DNA of 11,009 bases, from positions 1 to 11,009 of the forward strand of contig UQXT01000069.1 in assembly GCA_900545075.1 (NCBI GenBank). Reading direction: 5' to 3'. Made by a program: the position numbers and the translations under genes. Below the pieces are notes generated by a model. That model did no database searches. It was not told where the DNA came from and worked only from the letters and a program-made list of their open reading frames with translations. Source of the stretch: an uncultured Collinsella sp. GTDB taxonomy: Bacteria; Actinomycetota; Coriobacteriia; Coriobacteriales; Coriobacteriaceae. Shown here piece after piece: positions 7,257-11,009 of this stretch. Numbering within the stretch: position 1 is the stretch's first letter; each line of letters begins with the position of its first letter.

Positions 7257-8237
7257 GTGGTAAAGATGAAAGATGTGGCCGAGCTGGCCGGCGTTTCGAG
7301 CGCCGCCGTCTCACGCTACCTCAACGGTGGGTATATCTCGGCGGACAAGGCCGAGCGCATTAAGCAGGCGATTGAGCTGACCGGATACGTGCGGTCCAGC
7401 CAGGCTCGCGCGCTGCGCACCGGCTCCACCAAGCTCATCGGCGTCATCGTGCCCAAGATCAACTCGGAGTCCGTGAGCCGCATTACCGCCGGCATTGGCC
7501 AGGTGCTTGGCTGCCGCGGGTATCAGATGCTGCTTGCCAATACCGATAATGCTCCCGATCGTGAGCTCGAATACCTCGATTTATTCCAAAACCACCCGGT
7601 CGATGGCATTGTGCTGGTGGCAACTATGATTACCGACGAGCACCGTCGAGCGATTGAATCGTGCCGCGTGCCCATCGTGCTGATCGGCCAAAACGTCGAG
7701 GGCGCGGCGTGCGTCTATCACGACGATTACGAGGCCGCCTTTGAGCTGGGCCATGCACTTGCGGGTCGCGTGGACGGCAAGATTGCCTATATTGGAGTTA
7801 CCGAAGAGGACCGCGCGGCCGGTTATGACCGCCGTCGCGGTTTTGAGGCCGGCTTGCGCGCCGCGGGCAACCCGCTCGATGCCGCCTTGATTCGCCTGGG
7901 CTCGTTTACGCTTGACTCGGGCTATCGCGCTGCGCGCGAGCTGCTTGCCGATGCTCCCGATGTTTCGTTTATCGCCTGCGCGACCGACACCATGGCGGCG
8001 GGCGCGCTGCGTGCTATCGATGAAGTTTGCGGCATGGGCGAGGGCATACACCGCGTGAGCGGTTTTGGCGACAACGCGTTTTTGCGCGCGCTGACGGGCG
8101 GCATTCCCACCGTGCACTATGGCTACCTGACCAGTGGCGTCGAGGCGACCAATATGTTGCTCAACACGCTCGATGGCGTGGAGGGGGAGAGCGGCCTCAA
8201 GACGCTCAAGCTCGGCCACCAGCTTATGAATGTCTAG
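7257..8237 (+). CDS. LacI-family transcriptional repressor, probably of the sucrose locus
   Basis: This 326-residue protein has the LacI-family helix-turn-helix at its N-terminus (MKDVAELAGVSSAAVSRYLN, about residues 4-23), a hinge around SSQARALRTGSTKLIGVIVP, and a periplasmic-binding-protein-like sugar-binding domain ending near the C-terminus. The frame is open from 7080. I choose GTG at 7257 because AGGGG (7247-7251) lies 5 bases upstream; ATG at 7266 would be 14 bases from it, and ATG at 7224 would add an unlikely leader. It precedes a sucrose-type PTS permease and a GH32 hydrolase on the same strand, with two LacI-type operators in between, so it most likely acts like ScrR, releasing DNA when bound to sucrose, sucrose-6-phosphate or fructose. 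The effector is inferred. Confidence 0.9.
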   Translation: MVKMKDVAELAGVSSAAVSRYLNGGYISADKAERIKQAIELTGYVRSSQARALRTGSTKLIGVIVPKINSESVSRITAGIGQVLGCRGYQMLLANTDNAPDRELEYLDLFQNHPVDGIVLVATMITDEHRRAIESCRVPIVLIGQNVEGAACVYHDDYEAAFELGHALAGRVDGKIAYIGVTEEDRAAGYDRRRGFEAGLRAAGNPLDAALIRLGSFTLDSGYRAARELLADAPDVSFIACATDTMAAGALRAIDEVCGMGEGIHRVSGFGDNAFLRALTGGIPTVHYGYLTSGVEATNMLLNTLDGVEGESGLKTLKLGHQLMNV

Positions 8238-8325
8238 GCTTTGGGCACGCCTGCCTGTCCCTGACCCGTCTGTTTTTGCCGTAAAACTACCATTCGCCGG
8301 CTTTTTCCTACCGTTCACCCTACTA

Positions 8326-8339
8326 TGAAAACGATTACA
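8326..8339. promoter_or_regulatory. LacI-type operator 1
   Basis: TGAAAACGATTACA is a near-palindrome around a central CG, the usual form of LacI-family sites. TACTAT (8321-8326), directly before it, is a possible -10 box, though no good -35 is seen, so a bound repressor would block the promoter or early transcription. With its flanking A the site also satisfies the cre consensus WTGNAANCGNWNNCW, so a CcpA-like regulator is an alternative reader. Confidence 0.75.
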
Positions 8340-8351
8340 GACATATGAAAC

Positions 8352-8365
8352 TGAAACCGATTACA
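8352..8365. promoter_or_regulatory. LacI-type operator 2
   Basis: TGAAACCGATTACA repeats operator 1 with one base changed, 26 bp downstream centre to centre and 56 bp before the permease start codon. Its flanking base is C, which departs from the cre consensus by one position, while the LacI core is intact. Two closely spaced copies suggest cooperative or double binding. Confidence 0.75.
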
Positions 8366-8421
8366 GTGTAAGTGTCAAAGATGGCCGGGTGCAGATGCTC
8401 CCGTTGGAGGAAAGGGAAGTC

Positions 8422-9822
8422 ATGGACTACCGTAAATCAGCCCAAGAGGTGCTCGACAACATCGGTGGCGCCGACAACGTCGTCTCTTCCGCGCATTGCG
8501 CCACGCGTTTGCGCCTGGTGATTGCCGATAACGCCAAGGTTGACAAGGAGGCCCTCGAGAATATCGACGGCGCTAAGGGCGTCTTTGAGGCCCAGGGCCA
8601 GCTCCAGATTATCTTTGGCACTGGCACCGTCAATAAGGTCTACGACGAGTTCATTGCGCTCAGCGGCGTCGAGGCTGCCACCAAGGCTGAGGTCAAGGAG
8701 GCCGCGGCGCAGCAGCAGAACATCTTTATGCGAGCAATTAAGGTGCTCGGCGACGTCTTTGTCCCTATCATCCCCGCCATCGTGGCTTCGGGCCTGCTGC
8801 TGGGCATTATGAGTGCCCTCAACTTTATGGCCTCCAACGGCTTTATCGCGCTCGACACCAATAACTTTATCTACAAGATTGCCGACCTGGTCTCGGGAAC
8901 GTCCTTTAGCATTCTGCAGATCCTGATCGGCTACTCCGCGGCTAAGGCCTTCGGCGCCAACCCGTATCTGGGTGCCGTCGTCGGTGGTGCGTTTATCAAC
9001 TCCTCGTTGCAGAGCGCCTACACGGTTGCCTCCGAGGGCGTGCAGACCATGGTCAACGTCATCCCCGGTTTGTACAGCTTTGAGTGGGTCGGCTATCAGG
9101 GCCATGTGATCCCCATCGTTATCGCCTGCGCCATTCTGGCCTTCCTCGAGAAGCGCCTGCACAAGATCGTTCCCGAGATGTTCGACCTCTTTGTGACACC
9201 GCTCGTCTCCGTGTTCGTGACCGTGCTCGTGACGCTCGTTGCCGTCGGCCCCATCTTCGTCTGGGCCGAGAACGCCATCCTCGGTCTGATTCAGGCCCTG
9301 CTGACCCTGCCCTTCGGCATCGGTTCCTTTATCGTTGGCCTGTTCTATGCCCCCACGGTCGTTACCGGTATCCACCAGATGTACACCGCCATCGACCTGG
9401 GCCAGCTCGCCCAGTACGGCGTGACCTATTGGCTGCCCATCGCCAGCGCTGCCAATATCGCCCAGGGTGGCGCAGCGCTTGCCGTTGCCTTTAAGACCCG
9501 CGATGCCAAGATCAAGGGCCTGGCGCTTCCTTCGGCTCTGTCCGCCTTCATGGGTATTACCGAGCCTGCCATCTTTGGTGTGAACCTGCGCTTCTTTAAG
9601 CCCTTCATCGCCGGCTGCATCGGCGGCGGTTGCGGTGCCCTGGTCTGTGCGCTCACCTCGCTTGCTGCTTCCGGCACCGGCGTTACCGGTATCTTCGGTA
9701 TCCTGCTGTGCCTGGCCCAGCCCGTGCAGTATGCGATCATGTTTGCGGTCGCCGCGCTGGTTTCCTTTGCCGTCTCGTTTGTCCTGTACAAGGACGAGCC
9801 CAAGGCTTCCGAGCAGGCCTAA
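8422..9822 (+). CDS. scrA: PTS system EIIBC component, sucrose-type
   Basis: This 466-residue membrane permease imports and phosphorylates a sugar, probably sucrose to sucrose-6-phosphate. The EIIB domain comes first, with the phosphorylated cysteine C26 in SSAHCATRLRL. The EIIC domain follows with multiple hydrophobic helices and the hallmark GITEPAIFGVNLR (from residue 378). Other segments, including NPYLGA, GYQGHVIP and SNIAQG-like AANIAQGGAALAV, are close to sucrose EIIBC proteins. There is no EIIA domain, so phosphate must come from a separate EIIA (Crr type). The frame is open from 8389, but ATG at 8422 has GGAGGAAAGG just upstream and gives the expected EIIB start. The neighbouring GH32 gene supports sucrose as substrate; a related beta-fructoside or trehalose-like sugar cannot be excluded from sequence alone. 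Confidence 0.88.
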   Translation: MDYRKSAQEVLDNIGGADNVVSSAHCATRLRLVIADNAKVDKEALENIDGAKGVFEAQGQLQIIFGTGTVNKVYDEFIALSGVEAATKAEVKEAAAQQQNIFMRAIKVLGDVFVPIIPAIVASGLLLGIMSALNFMASNGFIALDTNNFIYKIADLVSGTSFSILQILIGYSAAKAFGANPYLGAVVGGAFINSSLQSAYTVASEGVQTMVNVIPGLYSFEWVGYQGHVIPIVIACAILAFLEKRLHKIVPEMFDLFVTPLVSVFVTVLVTLVAVGPIFVWAENAILGLIQALLTLPFGIGSFIVGLFYAPTVVTGIHQMYTAIDLGQLAQYGVTYWLPIASAANIAQGGAALAVAFKTRDAKIKGLALPSALSAFMGITEPAIFGVNLRFFKPFIAGCIGGGCGALVCALTSLAASGTGVTGIFGILLCLAQPVQYAIMFAVAALVSFAVSFVLYKDEPKASEQA

Positions 9823-9841
9823 GAGCTTTTGATTGAGGGGT

Positions 9842-9866
9842 GCCCGCGGGTTGTATGCTCGCGGGC
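9842..9866 (+). terminator. Hairpin between the permease and hydrolase genes
   Basis: GCCCGCG (9842-9848) pairs with CGCGGGC (9860-9866) around an 11-base loop, starting 20 bases after the permease stop codon. The tail GTTTCCC is only weakly T-rich. It may be a partial terminator that lowers hydrolase expression relative to the permease, or a 3'-end stabiliser. A smaller second stem (9880-9885 with 9893-9898) precedes a TATTTTTG tract. Confidence 0.45.
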
Positions 9867-9928
9867 GTTTCCCGTATCTGGCGCCGATCTCTGGTGCCTT
9901 GGTATTTTTGATCCGTTAGGACTTTGAC

Positions 9929-11009
9929 ATGTCTAATGCACTTGGTCGCGACCTTGCAAAGCTGGTTGCCGCTGTTGACGCTGCCGCCTCTGAGTGCGGC
10001 CATGGCGCGTATGGCCAGCGCTTCCACATTATGCCGCCGGCGGGCTGGCTCAACGACCCCAACGGTCTTTGCCAGGCGGGCGGCGTGTTCCATGCCTATT
10101 TTCAGTATGCGCCGTTTGATGTCGAGGGTGGCGTTAAGGTCTGGGGCCATGCGACGAGCCGCGACCTTATGACGTGGGACTACGTTGGCGCCCCACTGCT
10201 GCCCGACGAGCCGTTTGATTGCCATGGCGTGTATTCGGGCTCCGCGCTTGCCGAGGACGGCCGCATATGCGTGCTGTACACGGGCAACGTGAAGCTTTCT
10301 GATGCGGACGGTACGTACGACTACGTCAATACCGGCCGCCGCGCCGATACCGTCTATGTCGAGAGCGTTGATGGCCTTGCCGGTCGGGAGTTCAGCCAAA
10401 AGCGCGTGGTGCTGGCGTCCGATGATTATCCCGAGGACTTGACCTGCCATGTGCGCGATCCCAAGGTGTGGCGTGACGCGGACGGGCGTTATCACATGGT
10501 GCTGGGCGCGCGTCGTCGCGTGGATGGGCCGCATGTCGAGAGCCGTTTTTGTGCGATGCACGGCGAGGGTGCCGGGCGCGATGTGGGTGAGATCCTGGTG
10601 TATGGTTCGGCGGATATGCTGAACTGGGAGCTCGAGAGCCGTGTGTCTACGCCCGAGCGTTTCGGCTTTATGTGGGAGTGCCCGGGGTGTCTTGAGCTTA
10701 AGGCGGATTGCGGCGTACCGGCAAAGTTCCTTTCCTTCTCTCCTCAGGGGCTCGAGGGCGGTCGTTGGGACCGCGGCAATGTGTATGCCGCTGGCTACAT
10801 GCCTGTAACGGGCGACATTACCGGTGGTGACGGTGCCTATGAGCTGGGCGAGTTCCGCCTATGGGACGCCGGTTTTGATTTCTATGCTCCGCAGGAGTTC
10901 ACGGCCGAGGACGGTCGCCACATTCTGATCGGCTGGATGGGCATGCCCGATGAGCCGACCTATGACAACGCGCCCACCGTGGCGTGCGGGTGGCAGCACT
11001 GCATGACGG
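9929..11009 (+). CDS. GH32 sucrose-6-phosphate hydrolase (beta-fructofuranosidase), truncated by window end
   Basis: The frame stays open from ATG 9929 to the window edge, giving 360 residues of a protein that is usually about 450-500. It hydrolyses sucrose-6-phosphate (or sucrose) to glucose-6-phosphate and fructose in the cytoplasm; no signal peptide is seen. All three GH32 catalytic motifs are present: WLNDPNG with nucleophile D43, RDP at 176-178 with the transition-state stabiliser D177, and ECPG with acid/base E250. Between RDP and ECPG, residues about 195-222 form a longer, charged segment than I expect for the family. The start follows a weak TTAGGA about 8 bases upstream, in contrast to the strong site of the permease gene. 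The gene is 106 bp downstream of the permease and probably co-transcribed with it, subject to the hairpin in between. scrB would be the usual name. Confidence 0.93.
   Translation, partial: MSNALGRDLAKLVAAVDAAASECGHGAYGQRFHIMPPAGWLNDPNGLCQAGGVFHAYFQYAPFDVEGGVKVWGHATSRDLMTWDYVGAPLLPDEPFDCHGVYSGSALAEDGRICVLYTGNVKLSDADGTYDYVNTGRRADTVYVESVDGLAGREFSQKRVVLASDDYPEDLTCHVRDPKVWRDADGRYHMVLGARRRVDGPHVESRFCAMHGEGAGRDVGEILVYGSADMLNWELESRVSTPERFGFMWECPGCLELKADCGVPAKFLSFSPQGLEGGRWDRGNVYAAGYMPVTGDITGGDGAYELGEFRLWDAGFDFYAPQEFTAEDGRHILIGWMGMPDEPTYDNAPTVACGWQHCMT

Noticed and set aside
8437..9375. Open frame of 312 codons on the minus strand opposite the PTS permease gene
   Set aside because: Antisense shadow of a clear EIIBC gene; the product is rich in Asp, Gly and His with no recognisable domain.

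Overview
The window looks like chromosomal DNA from a high-GC, anaerobic gut actinobacterium of the Coriobacteriia, most likely Collinsella or a close relative. This rests on GC-rich coding with strong Shine-Dalgarno sites, a glycerol-3-phosphate-dehydrogenase-like redox operon ending in a DUF1667 gene, and a sucrose PTS next to a GH32 hydrolase. No 16S gene or other marker is present, so the genus is an inference.

Layout. Positions 1-471 hold no convincing gene, only an imperfect inverted repeat and a hairpin behind the first operon. Positions 472-3734 (minus strand) carry a tight three-gene operon read right to left: a GlpA-like FAD oxidoreductase with a C-terminal [2Fe-2S]-type cysteine domain, a pyridine-nucleotide/FAD oxidoreductase, and a small five-cysteine DUF1667 protein. 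Together they look like an anaerobic sn-glycerol-3-phosphate (or similar hydroxy-acid) dehydrogenase complex. A perfect 15-bp palindrome lies just upstream of the first gene. Positions 3735-4544 are non-coding and hold the most unusual feature of the window: seven tandem copies of a 57-58 bp inverted-repeat unit, spaced 80-82 bp apart (3904-4444). Positions 4545-4976 (plus) encode a small two-helix membrane protein with a double zinc ribbon. Positions 5214-6977 encode threonyl-tRNA synthetase, with its own promoter and two tandem intrinsic terminators behind it; the protein lacks most of the usual N-terminal TGS domain. Positions 7257-11009 form a sucrose-type locus: a LacI-family repressor, two LacI-type operators, a PTS EIIBC permease and a GH32 hydrolase cut by the window end.

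How the parts work together. The sucrose locus is self-consistent: the LacI protein probably binds the two operators upstream of the permease gene, the permease imports and phosphorylates the sugar, and the GH32 enzyme hydrolyses the sugar phosphate. The permease has no EIIA domain, so one must be supplied from elsewhere. The redox operon would feed electrons from glycerol-3-phosphate or a related substrate through FAD and Fe-S centres. The hairpin array lies in the divergent gap between the redox operon and the zinc-ribbon gene. Its wobble pattern suggests a structured plus-strand RNA (or single-stranded DNA), but its function is unknown.
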